Position numbers and translations under genes: made by a program. Shown here in pieces: positions 1 through 9,553 of a stretch of 64,000 bases of DNA (its first letter is position 1; every line of letters starts with the position of its first letter). This stretch comes from Salinibacillus aidingensis (GTDB taxonomy: Bacteria > Bacillota > Bacilli > Bacillales > Alkalibacillaceae), in assembly GCF_039522525.1 (NCBI RefSeq), contig NZ_BAAADO010000002.1:62001-126000 (forward strand), read 5' to 3'. The notes under the pieces were generated by a model that did no database searches, was not told the DNA's origin, and worked only from the letters and a program-made list of their open reading frames with translations.

Positions 1-60
1 ACATATTAGCTATCCCAGCATGAATCTATTCCTACCAGACCCGTAAACTATCAAATAATC

Positions 61-221
61 TTATAAAGTGAAACTTCCATTAGGGAGGGATATTCTCCAT
101 GGACCACTGTGGTTAGTTGAACTTATCAGGTATTTACCGGCCGTTTATCACCTACTTAGTCTTGTTGGTTTTCCCTTATGACTTGATGTGGGAGGATTAC
201 GACCGGGTAATGCGTGATAAA
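61..221. repeat. Hairpin-rich interspersed element, decayed copy
   Basis: This stretch matches 56469-56628 along its whole length: both carry AAAGTGAAACTTCCAT near the left end, GGTTAGTTGAACTTATCAGG in the middle and GCGTGATAAAA at the right end. Base changes here break the long stems that are intact in the other copy, so this is the older, degraded copy. It lies just past the 3' end of the prpD remnant. The family is not identified. Confidence 0.75.
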
Positions 222-240
222 AAGTGGAATTCCTTATATA

Positions 241-1383
241 TTACGTTAAAAACAAGTCAACAAACTTATTTACGTCCATTGCTGAAAGCTTCTGATAATC
301 ATAGCTTACAGCTTCTATTTTCTCTACCTGTTTTTTTGTAAATTTTGTAGAAAGATTGTCTTTGTATTTCTTCCGTATTTTAGGGATCGCTTCTTCTCGG
401 CGGAACCGGTGTCCAAGTGGGTATTCACTAGCCACGTTTTCCGTTGCAGTACCGTCCGTATAGAAGACTTGAACAGCATTTGCAATTGATCGTTTATTCG
501 GATCAAGGTAATCTTTCGTGTAAGCTTCATTTTCTTGTATAATCATTTTTATCTCGCAATTCATCGATTTTCGGATCAGCAGCCGCTTCATTTTCATAGT
601 CTTCTGCTGTAATCCCCCCTTTTATAAGCCCAATAGCTGTGATGTACTGGATGCAGTGATCCCAATCCGCCGAGTTATATAAAGGCCCCTTTTTGTCGAT
701 AATCCTAATGGCGGACTCATGAGTTGTAATTTGAATAGAATCAATTTCATTTAGACGATTTCTCACATCCGGGTGTAACTGTACAGCCGCTTCTGCTGCA
801 GTCTGAGCATGAAATTCGGCTGGATAGGATACTTTAAATAGCACGTTTTCCATGACATAACTACCAAGGGGCTGACTAAGTACAATGTTTTGGTTGTTAA
901 ACAGGACATCCTGGAACCCCCATTTTGGAGCACTTAAGGCAGTTTCATAGCCCATTTCTCCATTGACCGCCATCATGGCCAGCTGAACCCCCCTGCTGGT
1001 AGCATCCCCGGCAGCCCATGATTTTCGAGACCCGGTGTCGGGTGCATGCCGGTATGTACGGAGACTGGAATTATCAATCCAGGCGTTGGACAATGCATTG
1101 ATTATTTCTTCCCGTCCACCACCTAGCATTTTAGTTACCACGGCTGTAGTAGCGACTTTTACATATAATACGTGATCAAGTCCTACACGATTCAGGCTAT
1201 TTTCCAGTGCAAGGATTCCCTGAATTTCATGAGCTTTAATCATCATTTCCAGTACTTCTTCAACACGTATCGGGTTTTCTCCCTTGCTAAGTCTTCCTGA
1301 CTGACATAGTCAGCAACGGCCAGAATGCCTCCGAGATTATCAGATGGGTGACCCCATTCAGCGGCAAGCCAAGAAATTGCATT
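241..1383 (-). pseudogene. prpD: MmgE/PrpD family (2-methylcitrate dehydratase) remnant
   Basis: Three pieces in different frames together give the middle and C-terminal parts of a MmgE/PrpD protein. Nearest the gene start, 1382 to about 1285 encodes a WLAAEWGHPSDNLGG motif. After a frameshift near 1285, 1258-545 encodes IKAHEIQG and later the ADPKIDELRDK region. A second frameshift near 545 leads into the family's YTKDYLDPNKRSIANAVQVF segment and an LFLT end. The first roughly 90 residues are missing, because the Wadjet operon begins exactly where the reading stops at 1383. The family dehydrates 2-methylcitrate in propionate use; this copy cannot be functional. No other prp gene is visible. 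Confidence 0.85.
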
Positions 1384-4300
1384 CTAAAACCATTCCATCT
1401 GTTCTTCTTCACCTAACCTTTCCATTCCTTCTGGTTCGTGGTCTTGGAAATACGCATGATGTAGCCACTTCTCTTTTGTCATCACTCTTTTACTTGAATC
1501 TTGAGATGACCGGAGACGGCAACTATAGATAATTGGGAAGTAATCCTGCAAAAATTTCCCTTCTGCATGGGCAGTTAGGGCAATAATTTGAAAGCCTAGT
1601 TGTTCGGCAACGAAAAATACCGGGTTTAATACATGATCACTGGATGCTTTCCCAAATGGGTTATCCAAAATAACGGCTCGATGTCGTTTCATATTCGACT
1701 GTAAATGCTGCTTTTTCTCCGCTACATAATTCAAAATCCCTAAGAAAAGAGTCATATTTTTACTCCACTTTTCTCCTCCAGACCAAACGTTACTCTGTTC
1801 CCATGAGTACGACCGGGATGTCACTTTATTATCATTGGTCACTTTTCGGCAGCTAACTTTCATTACTTCTTGATTCATGACGATTTGCAGCAATGATTTG
1901 GTTTGCAGCCACATTTCTACATCTTGTCTAACTTTCCCTTCATCTTGCAAGCCCTGGTCATTAATAAAGCGCTCAGACTCTAACTGATGCAGGATCCATT
2001 CGATGTGATCTCTGATTCTTGTCTTTCCCTCTTCTTCATCCCACTCCGGAATGGAAAACGTAAAGATTTGTTTCCAATGATCGAGCACTTTCACTTTTGT
2101 CTTATTCGGAATCTGTTTTAATTCGTCCACCATATTTTTTAAATGGGTATGAATTTGATTAATAAATAGCTGTAAATCCTCATCACTTTTCCTAATATGT
2201 TCATTAGCATATTTCGAGATTCGATTGATGCTAGTAAACATATTATTCTTAAAAGTAATCACATCTTGATAGGTTTGTTTATGCTCCAGTCCATTAATCG
2301 CCATCTGTTGGAGCTTAATATCTGAGATCTCTTTTCTACAAAAATCACGAACATCGGCTTTTTCTTCGTCTACTTGGGTTGCTTCTTGGTCTACTACTTG
2401 TTTCGCATTTTTCATTTCCTCCATCACAGCTCGAACGTACTTTTTACGCTGATAATTAAAATCAAGCTTTTGTTCATCCGTTAAGTCAATTTCCTGCAAA
2501 TCAGGTGCGTTAAAGTGATGGCTCTCGATGTATTTTTCTAGCTCCCGTTCTGCCTCTTCTATACTATCTAACTGCTTATGGTTTCGCTGATATTGTTGCT
2601 CCAAGAATGCTTTCCTTTCGGATAGTTTCTCCTTTTCCTTGTGTAAAGCTGTAGCAACATCATCTAAGGATTGTTCAAACACTTCTAACTCTTGGTCTGG
2701 AAAATCTGACTCAAACTGCTCTCGTTTTAATTTGTATTTACCTATTTGTTGTTCTTTATCCGATAATGCTTGTTGAACGTCCCATTCAATGGTTTTTAGC
2801 TCGTTCGTTAAATCCACTATTTTTCCCCATAAGGTATCCATCCATTGCTGCCCGTCACTCGGAAAGGCCTGGTTTTTATCCACATCGCTCTGTAGCTTAC
2901 GAATCTCCTCCATTTGTGCATGTATTTTATTCATCGCATCCATGGCAGCATCTCGTTTCGCGAGCCATTCCCCTTGGGTAACCGTGATCTTATCCATACT
3001 TTTTTTAAAATCCGCAATCTTATCTTTTAGGCTTTGTTTACTTTCACCAGAATAGATAGGCTCCAGGGATTCCACCTTTTTATAATCATCTTCCCCTTTC
3101 ACAATTCCCAAATGGATACTTAAATCGTTAATCCGTCCTTCTAACTCTTCTTTTTCATCATTAAAACTCTGCAATAGCCTCGCCTGTTTCAACTGATCCT
3201 TTTCCAGTTGTTGCAAATGTGCAGACGCGCTCTCTTCTCTTTTTTGCTCCTCTTCTACTTCTTTCTGATAGGAAAGAAATCTTAGCCCATCCTTTATTTT
3301 TGCTTGTAAGCCTTGCATCTCATCCGTATGATTGTTTATCTTGCTTCGATTAGCATCCACCAACACATGAGTTTCTGCCATTTTTTCCTTTTTAGCATTG
3401 ATTTGGATAGCCACATCTTCTAATCGATTTTTCCACTCCGATAGCTCCGAGTTTAAACGGGAATAGGATGCATAGGGATACTTATTTAAAAATTGCTGAA
3501 ATGCTTTCCAGCCATCTTCCCAGTTTGTTAGTTCCTTTTCCTTCTGTTCTCGATCTGCGGTAGTTTGTTTGGCATCCGCTTCTATCTGTTTTTTCCAATC
3601 ATTAAAAGCATCTAGTTCGAGATTAGTCTGCCAATGTTGGGGTGCAATCCACGCCTGCTCTTGGGTTTCGTCCACTCGCAGCGCCTCTTCTGTCGTCAAA
3701 ACGGTGATGGGAAATTGCAAGCGATCCGCGATGGATTTTAGCTTGTCCAACAGTTGCTGCTTCGATTTATTGGTGGTCACAAGGGTTAACGGCCAGAGGG
3801 CAAAATCCTTTTTCTTGTTTCGTTCTTCCTCCGTTACATTTTGTAGATATTCAACACCTGTTACGACATAATCGAGCTGATTTTTCCATGAAGCTAGCTG
3901 TTCTTCTAGAAAAGTATCGCCAAAGAAGAAATCCTGTTGACCATAATCATCTACAAAGCGATAAGCTAAGCGTTCCCGATACAAAAGCTTGTTCCGTTCC
4001 TTTTTCAGCTTTTCGATTTGTTCGAACAATCTGGTTTCAATCGTTTGTTGGATCGAATACATATCCTCTACACTAGCCCATTGGGGACGCAAGCTTGCTA
4101 AGCGGATAATCACATTCCCTTGGGCATCCTGTAATTCATTCAACTGAAAGGACACTTCATTCTTGTTCTTCTCTAGTTCTGCTTGCTCTTTCAATAGCTT
4201 ATCCTTTTGCTCATCAGCTTCCTGAACGTCTCTATTTAATTGCTTTATTTCCTGATTCAAACGGACAATTTCCTCATCTAACTCATTACTACGGGCTTCC

Positions 4301-5796
4301 CACTTCTTAAATTCGGTGGCAACCTGTTCTTGTTGTGGGTTAGCAAGAAGTTGTTGTTCGAGCTTTTCCATGTCTTCTGTTCTTGCAGTAATCGTTGCCT
4401 GAATTCGAGACAGCTGCTGTTTCACACCCACAATATTTTCAGCCACTGCCGCTTTACGATTGGTTACCTGTTCCATTTGCTCTAAAATCGGATTCAGTTG
4501 ATAGGTAAGTCCCTGTTTTTCTCCTTCTATTTTCTCGATTTCTGTTAGGTAACTTCCTAACAAGGCTTGTTTTGTTTCCTCTAATTCTCCTTGTAAGTCA
4601 ACTAATTCCTCATCTTGTTCCAAATCGGCAAGCTTCTCATTGGCAAGCGTTAACTTATCTTGCTCCTCTTGCCACTCTAATTTATGTTTAGCCAATTTTA
4701 ACGAATAAAAATTCTTTTGATGATGCTTTCGTTCCTCTTCTTTATCTAACTGATGGGCGTATTTCTCCTTGTATGCTGATTCTTTTTCATTCCATATTGC
4801 CTTCTCTACCCCAATTTTATAAGAGGCTGTTTGCAGCTTATGCTTATAATCATCTGCTTCCCATTCCGTCATCATCCGCTCGATTTCCATTCGTTCATCC
4901 ATCATTTGCTGTTTTTGCGAAAGGGTTAAGTTCCATATCCCTTTTGCTTGTTGTTTGATTTTCCGATATGCTTGTTGCTTATGATGAAGCTTTTCAAAGG
5001 CCATCACATAGTTCGCTAGCTTCTCTTGTATTCGCTTATTTTCCTCAATCGTTTCTTTTAACTTTTTATAATTCTTAAAGCTTTGGTGCTGCTTTTCAAA
5101 CATATCGGCAAACATCGCTTTATCATAGCCAACAATCGAGTCTTCCACCGTAGGAATTAATAAACGGTCAAACAACTGATTCGTACTCTTACAATCGTCA
5201 AAAAAGGCCTCGACGCCACCCTCTGTACTATTAATTTTCACAATACTTTCCCATTCACTGGAGATAATATGGTATTGCTTTTCGATAAAGGCTCGGTATT
5301 CCTTGATCGTGTCAAACGTACGAGCAAAGAAGGAAGACTTCTCCTTCATGCCACTATAGTAATCTTGCATTTCTCCCCGCTCTGCTGGGCGTTTCCCTTC
5401 TTTCCCCTCTCTTACAAATGGTATGCCTTCAATCCCATTCGGGTCACCTGCGTCATATTCATATACGTAACGTAAGGAATCTAAGCCATACTTCGTTAAA
5501 AAAAGGGTAACAGCGGTCACAACATAGCGCCTCGGATGATCATGGTCAATCCACTCAATGGCAATATGAGCGGGAGCATTTTCTAATAACAGGGTATTCT
5601 TTAATTTTCGGTCTGCTAAATCAACATGAGGCAGGACAGCTTGTAGGGCCGTTTGAATCAGTACCGTTTTTCCTCCGCCATTTTCTAATAGAATGCCTCC
5701 ATTGTGGCCATCAAATAAAAACAACTCGTCATTATATCGTTTATTTCCATCCTCATACACCACGTTGGTTAACCGAATTTTACTAATAGCTGGCAT
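1384..5796 (-). CDS. jetC: Wadjet JetC, SMC/MukB-like ATPase
   Basis: An SMC-type ATPase of about 1470 residues and the motor of a Wadjet plasmid-restriction complex. It has an N-terminal Walker A motif (ENGGGKTVL, residues 38-46), long charged heptad-rich stretches typical of coiled-coil arms, and a C-terminal head with an ABC signature (WSGGEKWSKN) followed by Walker B (AVILDNPFG). In this family JetC, with JetA and JetB, extrudes DNA loops and presents small circular DNA to JetD. The start at 5796 is preferred because GGGGG lies 7-8 bases upstream; it overlaps the end of jetB by 14 bases. The protein is longer than the roughly 1100 residues usual for type I JetC, which argues for another Wadjet type. 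The stop abuts the broken prpD gene. Confidence 0.9.
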   Translation of the reverse strand: MPAISKIRLTNVVYEDGNKRYNDELFLFDGHNGGILLENGGGKTVLIQTALQAVLPHVDLADRKLKNTLLLENAPAHIAIEWIDHDHPRRYVVTAVTLFLTKYGLDSLRYVYEYDAGDPNGIEGIPFVREGKEGKRPAERGEMQDYYSGMKEKSSFFARTFDTIKEYRAFIEKQYHIISSEWESIVKINSTEGGVEAFFDDCKSTNQLFDRLLIPTVEDSIVGYDKAMFADMFEKQHQSFKNYKKLKETIEENKRIQEKLANYVMAFEKLHHKQQAYRKIKQQAKGIWNLTLSQKQQMMDERMEIERMMTEWEADDYKHKLQTASYKIGVEKAIWNEKESAYKEKYAHQLDKEEERKHHQKNFYSLKLAKHKLEWQEEQDKLTLANEKLADLEQDEELVDLQGELEETKQALLGSYLTEIEKIEGEKQGLTYQLNPILEQMEQVTNRKAAVAENIVGVKQQLSRIQATITARTEDMEKLEQQLLANPQQEQVATEFKKWEARSNELDEEIVRLNQEIKQLNRDVQEADEQKDKLLKEQAELEKNKNEVSFQLNELQDAQGNVIIRLASLRPQWASVEDMYSIQQTIETRLFEQIEKLKKERNKLLYRERLAYRFVDDYGQQDFFFGDTFLEEQLASWKNQLDYVVTGVEYLQNVTEEERNKKKDFALWPLTLVTTNKSKQQLLDKLKSIADRLQFPITVLTTEEALRVDETQEQAWIAPQHWQTNLELDAFNDWKKQIEADAKQTTADREQKEKELTNWEDGWKAFQQFLNKYPYASYSRLNSELSEWKNRLEDVAIQINAKKEKMAETHVLVDANRSKINNHTDEMQGLQAKIKDGLRFLSYQKEVEEEQKREESASAHLQQLEKDQLKQARLLQSFNDEKEELEGRINDLSIHLGIVKGEDDYKKVESLEPIYSGESKQSLKDKIADFKKSMDKITVTQGEWLAKRDAAMDAMNKIHAQMEEIRKLQSDVDKNQAFPSDGQQWMDTLWGKIVDLTNELKTIEWDVQQALSDKEQQIGKYKLKREQFESDFPDQELEVFEQSLDDVATALHKEKEKLSERKAFLEQQYQRNHKQLDSIEEAERELEKYIESHHFNAPDLQEIDLTDEQKLDFNYQRKKYVRAVMEEMKNAKQVVDQEATQVDEEKADVRDFCRKEISDIKLQQMAINGLEHKQTYQDVITFKNNMFTSINRISKYANEHIRKSDEDLQLFINQIHTHLKNMVDELKQIPNKTKVKVLDHWKQIFTFSIPEWDEEEGKTRIRDHIEWILHQLESERFINDQGLQDEGKVRQDVEMWLQTKSLLQIVMNQEVMKVSCRKVTNDNKVTSRSYSWEQSNVWSGGEKWSKNMTLFLGILNYVAEKKQHLQSNMKRHRAVILDNPFGKASSDHVLNPVFFVAEQLGFQIIALTAHAEGKFLQDYFPIIYSCRLRSSQDSSKRVMTKEKWLHHAYFQDHEPEGMERLGEEEQMEWF

Positions 5797-6526
5797 TTTC
5801 CTGCCCCCTTTCCAACCCATAAATAAATTCAAATATTCCTTTGTTATACTCGATTTCCATAAAGAAGCGCTGAATGATGGTCTTCGCCTTTTCCGTAATC
5901 GTTAATTCATCATTCCCGATTTCTTGAATTAAGCCTTGGTCTACGAGAAATTTTTTCACCGTATCGATAAAGCTGAGACGACTGATGGTATTGCCCGCCT
6001 GTTTTTTGGCGGTTTCCTTAATCGCATCCATATCATCCCACTTCTCAATAATTAAGCTCCAATTATAGGAAAACTCTTTTTCCAGCTCCTTTAACTCCTC
6101 TTCGTCATGGGCTTTCAGTTGTTCGATTCGCTCTTGAATCGATGCTGCCCATTCGTCTAAACGAAGGAACTGTCTTGTGGGTGCTTGGCTATGATAGGAA
6201 TCATAGAATGTCCCAAATAGAATAATACTCGCAAAATATAATAGATAGATATCCCCATTAGTAGCTCCTGAGCGCAAGTAGTTTCGCTTGATCCAATCAT
6301 TACGAACATGGAAAGGGGACAGCCTCGTCTCAGGAATGAGAAACATCTGCTCACTCGTCGTCACAATCACACAGTCTACCTCTCGACCAAAGGCTTCCAA
6401 CAAGCCACGGATCGCATCATCGGCTCGGTATTGTTGGACCGCTTCCGAATCAGCCACCCCATCACGGGCAAGTGTTGTATAAATTTGAAAAGCTTTCATC
6501 ACTTTTTGTTCAGGATATTGCATCAT
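5783..6526 (-). CDS. jetB: Wadjet JetB, MukE-like subunit
   Basis: A protein of about 247 residues, mostly alpha-helical by composition, lying between the kleisin-like and SMC-like genes of the Wadjet operon. JetB corresponds to MukE/MksE, the winged-helix protein that binds the kleisin. I see no catalytic motif. The identification rests on size and position more than on sequence signatures. An ATG at 6526 lies 6 bases after GGAGG; the ATG at 6532 touches the ribosome site and is unlikely. The gene overlaps both jetA and jetC by a few codons, which suggests translational coupling. Confidence 0.8.
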   Translation of the reverse strand: MMQYPEQKVMKAFQIYTTLARDGVADSEAVQQYRADDAIRGLLEAFGREVDCVIVTTSEQMFLIPETRLSPFHVRNDWIKRNYLRSGATNGDIYLLYFASIILFGTFYDSYHSQAPTRQFLRLDEWAASIQERIEQLKAHDEEELKELEKEFSYNWSLIIEKWDDMDAIKETAKKQAGNTISRLSFIDTVKKFLVDQGLIQEIGNDELTITEKAKTIIQRFFMEIEYNKGIFEFIYGLERGQENASY

Positions 6527-8027
6527 ATTCATCCTCCAAACGAATCTTCATTTCCTGTATGGAATAGCGCTGCACACGGTTAATAATTCCTTCCCCTTCT
6601 GTAATCGTTAACGTCCTATCACCAAGCAATCGAAGTGCATCACCTAACAATGTTTTGCCTTCCTCTTCATCCTCTATTTGCCCTTGGACAATCGGGGAAC
6701 GCTGATGAAGAATCATCCAAAAATCATAAAAATACCGTTTTTCAAACATGGTTGATTGCCCTATTTCCTCCAAATAATCCATAAAACGAGATAAAGTATC
6801 GACTGCTTCATTGTCAACCGCATCGAGATAGGAATGCATGATTAATTTAAATTGTTGCATGAGCCTTTTTCGATAAGGATCATCCTTATCTCCATCCTCC
6901 ACTTCCACAAAGCCTTGCTGACTATCGGTCTCCCGTTCTTCGGTGATATTTTGTTCCGCGAAAAGGATTAACGGCGACCAGCTTTGTTTCTCTTCCACCT
7001 TTAGGAATGGATGAAGGATTCCTTCCATAGATTCAAGTGGTAAAGGATTCGAAACAATAGGAGAGACAAGGTCCTGGTCAAAATTAAACGCCTGAATCCC
7101 TGTATAATAAAGGGATTCCTGGGCGGTAACGAGTGTGGTATTCTTTAAAGTTAGTGTTTGTTCAAGTAATCCAGAGTGCTCATAGTGTACGGATTCTAGT
7201 TCACTAGTTATTTGAATCACAAGTTGATAGGTTTTTTCTTCTTTCTTATGAACATCCTTGGAAAAAAGTCGTTCCCGTGTTTCTTTGACAAATTGACGGA
7301 GCTCTTTAAACTCCTCATCTTCTCGCGTTAGCCTTCCATAGATATCTTCCAACAACTGCTTATACCTTTCAAAGGTTTCCTCAGAGACGATACTACGCTG
7401 AATTTCATGCTTAAGCTTTACCATTCGTTCCTGCAAATTCTCCACATCGATATGCATTTCATTAATTTGCCTAAGCGCCCCTTTAAACTCCCCTTTATCC
7501 AATTGCTTACGGAGCATTAATTGATTAATAGATAATTGAAATTCACTATAAAATTCCTTGGTAGCAAAAACTAGCTCAAGCCCATCCTCATCAAGCGTAT
7601 AATATTGGGTATTGGTTTTCACATCAAAATTATTCGCTTTTAAAATCGAATACCCGACCTCCTCACTCACAGAAGATTCCCAGTTAAAGAAGGAGTAACT
7701 ACGCTTTCTCCCGGTTGTCGGCCGAAAAGTCTGTATGATTGTCCGTGCCAAACGCATATAATCGGATGTGTCCAACTGATACTTCCCAGCGGTTAACTGC
7801 TGTAAAAAGGCCGCCAACTCTTTTATCCCCGTCTTATAGTGACGCATTAACTTCTGTTCAAAAAAGAATAATAAGGTTAACAACCCAAGTCCCTTCATAT
7901 CAATAGAAACCTTGGCTTGGTCTATTTCTCGTTTCCGGTCCAAATCAAATAAGGGATCAAATAGAGCAAGTCTACGCATTCGTTCCCGATAACCGCTCGT
8001 GATATCTTGTAACTCTAACTTGTCCAA
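6510..8027 (-). CDS. jetA: Wadjet JetA, MukF/kleisin-like subunit
   Basis: A protein of about 505 residues with helical, acidic composition, fitting the kleisin-like subunit (MukF/MksF analogue) that bridges the JetC heads and binds JetB. It follows jetD and precedes jetB, overlapping both. The best start is TTG at 8027, with GGAGGG 7 bases upstream; a second TTG at 8042 has a poorer site. Coiled-coil-like stretches occur around residues 190-260. Gene order and overlaps make the assignment secure although no short diagnostic motif stands out. Confidence 0.82.
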   Translation of the reverse strand: MDKLELQDITSGYRERMRRLALFDPLFDLDRKREIDQAKVSIDMKGLGLLTLLFFFEQKLMRHYKTGIKELAAFLQQLTAGKYQLDTSDYMRLARTIIQTFRPTTGRKRSYSFFNWESSVSEEVGYSILKANNFDVKTNTQYYTLDEDGLELVFATKEFYSEFQLSINQLMLRKQLDKGEFKGALRQINEMHIDVENLQERMVKLKHEIQRSIVSEETFERYKQLLEDIYGRLTREDEEFKELRQFVKETRERLFSKDVHKKEEKTYQLVIQITSELESVHYEHSGLLEQTLTLKNTTLVTAQESLYYTGIQAFNFDQDLVSPIVSNPLPLESMEGILHPFLKVEEKQSWSPLILFAEQNITEERETDSQQGFVEVEDGDKDDPYRKRLMQQFKLIMHSYLDAVDNEAVDTLSRFMDYLEEIGQSTMFEKRYFYDFWMILHQRSPIVQGQIEDEEEGKTLLGDALRLLGDRTLTITEGEGIINRVQRYSIQEMKIRLEDEYDAIS

Positions 8028-9031
8028 TTCGACTCCCTCCAAACCCTTTGCAGTTCTCTCGTTTTTAACGTCTCTTGCGGATGATAGTATCCATTTTCCA
8101 GCAATGCGTGGATTTGTTGTTGTTCTTCCGCATTGAAAAATGATAAAAACGTTTCCTTCGCTTCTTGATTTACCCTTTGATATTCTTTACCCATGGCACT
8201 CTCCTTTTCAAGACTAGCCCGGTAAAAAGGCAAAGCTAGTCTAATAGGTTGCTTGTTATACAAGGAATACCAAATCGATATCCCATCTTTATCCAAATCC
8301 CCAAAGTAATAAAAGTGGTGATTGGACTCTACCGGATATTGCAAGGGGAATTGTTCCATACTTTTAATCACCGCTTTTCCAGCCCCATAAATTAACGTAG
8401 CAAAGACCGTTTCACTTAAGGCTGGAAGTAACCCCTGATACGTCGTCTTATTTTCGACAATAAGATGGTATTGGTTCGAATCCTTTACTCTATTAACATT
8501 AATCGCAAACATCAGTGGCTCCGAAACAGGAATAATGTTCAATCGCTCCCAAAGCCCTACTCTTTCCAATAGTTCTTTTCCCCCTTTTTCCGTAATCCAC
8601 TTCTCGTCACCAACTAATTCAAAGCTCTGTTCTGGTGCTGGTACCGGTTCTATTGGTAGATCCGCTGATTTTAAATAGTCATCTAGTTTCAATATGTACC
8701 CTAAATCCTTTTCCCAAACAGCCGGATCCTGATTATAAAAATAATCAATATTAATAAGAGGGTGTAACTGCATTCGATATTGCTGCAATTGTTTATGATG
8801 GTCTTTAGCCAAGTAATTTTTATTAATCCGATATTGAAAAGCTAAGGCCGGCACTCTAGAGGTCCTCCCTTTAGACTTGACCATATCTAAAATGCCTTCA
8901 TCCTCCATTTGTAAAACAGAATTAGCAAAGTCCTCATATGTATGAAATTGTTGCTTCATTAAGTCTTCCAATTCAGCCAAGCGAATCGTTTTCCTACCAA
9001 ACCTAGCCAGTTTTAATTTCACTGATTCCAA
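8015..9031 (-). CDS. jetD: Wadjet JetD, Toprim nuclease subunit
   Basis: A protein of about 338 residues with a C-terminal Toprim-like domain: an IVENKTT segment (Toprim glutamate, about residue 193) and YFGDLDKDG (about residues 243-251), the aspartate pair typical of the Wadjet JetD family. The N-terminal half resembles a winged-helix arm. In studied systems JetD cleaves plasmid DNA once the JetABC complex has reeled it in. The gene is first in the operon, unlike type I systems where jetD is last. The preferred start is TTG at 9031, with AGGGGT 9 bases upstream; the GTG at 9040 touches the ribosome site. A possible minus-10 TACAAT lies upstream, without a clear minus-35. Confidence 0.85.
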   Translation of the reverse strand: MESVKLKLARFGRKTIRLAELEDLMKQQFHTYEDFANSVLQMEDEGILDMVKSKGRTSRVPALAFQYRINKNYLAKDHHKQLQQYRMQLHPLINIDYFYNQDPAVWEKDLGYILKLDDYLKSADLPIEPVPAPEQSFELVGDEKWITEKGGKELLERVGLWERLNIIPVSEPLMFAINVNRVKDSNQYHLIVENKTTYQGLLPALSETVFATLIYGAGKAVIKSMEQFPLQYPVESNHHFYYFGDLDKDGISIWYSLYNKQPIRLALPFYRASLEKESAMGKEYQRVNQEAKETFLSFFNAEEQQQIHALLENGYYHPQETLKTRELQRVWRESNWTS

Positions 9032-9113
9032 TCGACACACACCCCTAATTTTTTACAATGTTTATATGAATATTGTACTAGATTACAGCGGAAATCGCAG
9101 TAGGATAATGAAG

Positions 9114-9166
9114 AAAAAAAGCTCAGTCCCCCCACCACACTAATACTTTAGCGCAATAGGGACTGA
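9114..9166 (-). terminator. Intrinsic terminator
   Basis: The minus strand reads TCAGTCCC, a long loop, GGGACTGA, then GC and seven T residues. It lies downstream of a second terminator and just upstream of the Wadjet promoter region, insulating the defence operon from upstream transcription. Confidence 0.7.
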
Positions 9167-9226
9167 CCTTGTTACAGCATCCAAAACTATTAACCTGCCA
9201 ATAACATTCAGTATTTTCCTGACAGC

Positions 9227-9254
9227 AAAAAAGCCTGGAAACAACGCTCCAGGC
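9227..9254 (-). terminator. Terminator of the 29-residue gene
   Basis: GCCTGGA and TCCAGGC form a 7-bp stem with an 8-base loop, followed on the minus strand by six T residues. It lies 75 bases past the stop of the small gene at 9329-9418, supporting that gene as a transcription unit. Confidence 0.8.
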
Positions 9255-9328
9255 CAACAAAGGTATCAAGATGGAATTCCTCCCATGCTTGATCCATCCC
9301 TTAAAGTTAAAAGTAATTAAATGAAAGA

Positions 9329-9418
9329 TTACAAAAAGCTGCCGATTAAACCCAATAACGCTCCAAAAGCTCCACCAACTACAAAGGCTTTAAAAGAAAC
9401 ATACTCAGGATTGATCAT
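9329..9418 (-). CDS. Small hydrophobic protein, 29 residues
   Basis: An open frame of 29 residues begins MINPEYVSFKAF and runs into a glycine- and leucine-rich hydrophobic segment long enough to span a membrane. An AGGGGG ribosome site lies 8-9 bases before the ATG, and a strong terminator follows at 9227-9254. No family is recognised. The unit of ribosome site, hydrophobic peptide and own terminator is typical of real small membrane proteins in Bacillaceae. The 135 bases between it and argB hold no other feature except a weak imperfect hairpin near 9530-9555. Confidence 0.6.
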   Translation of the reverse strand: MINPEYVSFKAFVVGGAFGALLGLIGSFL

Positions 9419-9553
9419 TTCCGAACTCCCCCTTTGGCAGAAGTTGTACTTGATCGAAAACCCTCATCAGCTTTTGTATCTTTCTTTCTAGTATTATGGT
9501 AACATATTTACTAAATTTTGAGACTTTTGAACGATAACTTTTTGTTAGCGTTT

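Noticed and set aside
2766..5475. Several plus-strand open frames opposite jetC
   Set aside because: They are shadows of the strongly coding jetC sequence, lack ribosome sites and have no protein-like composition.
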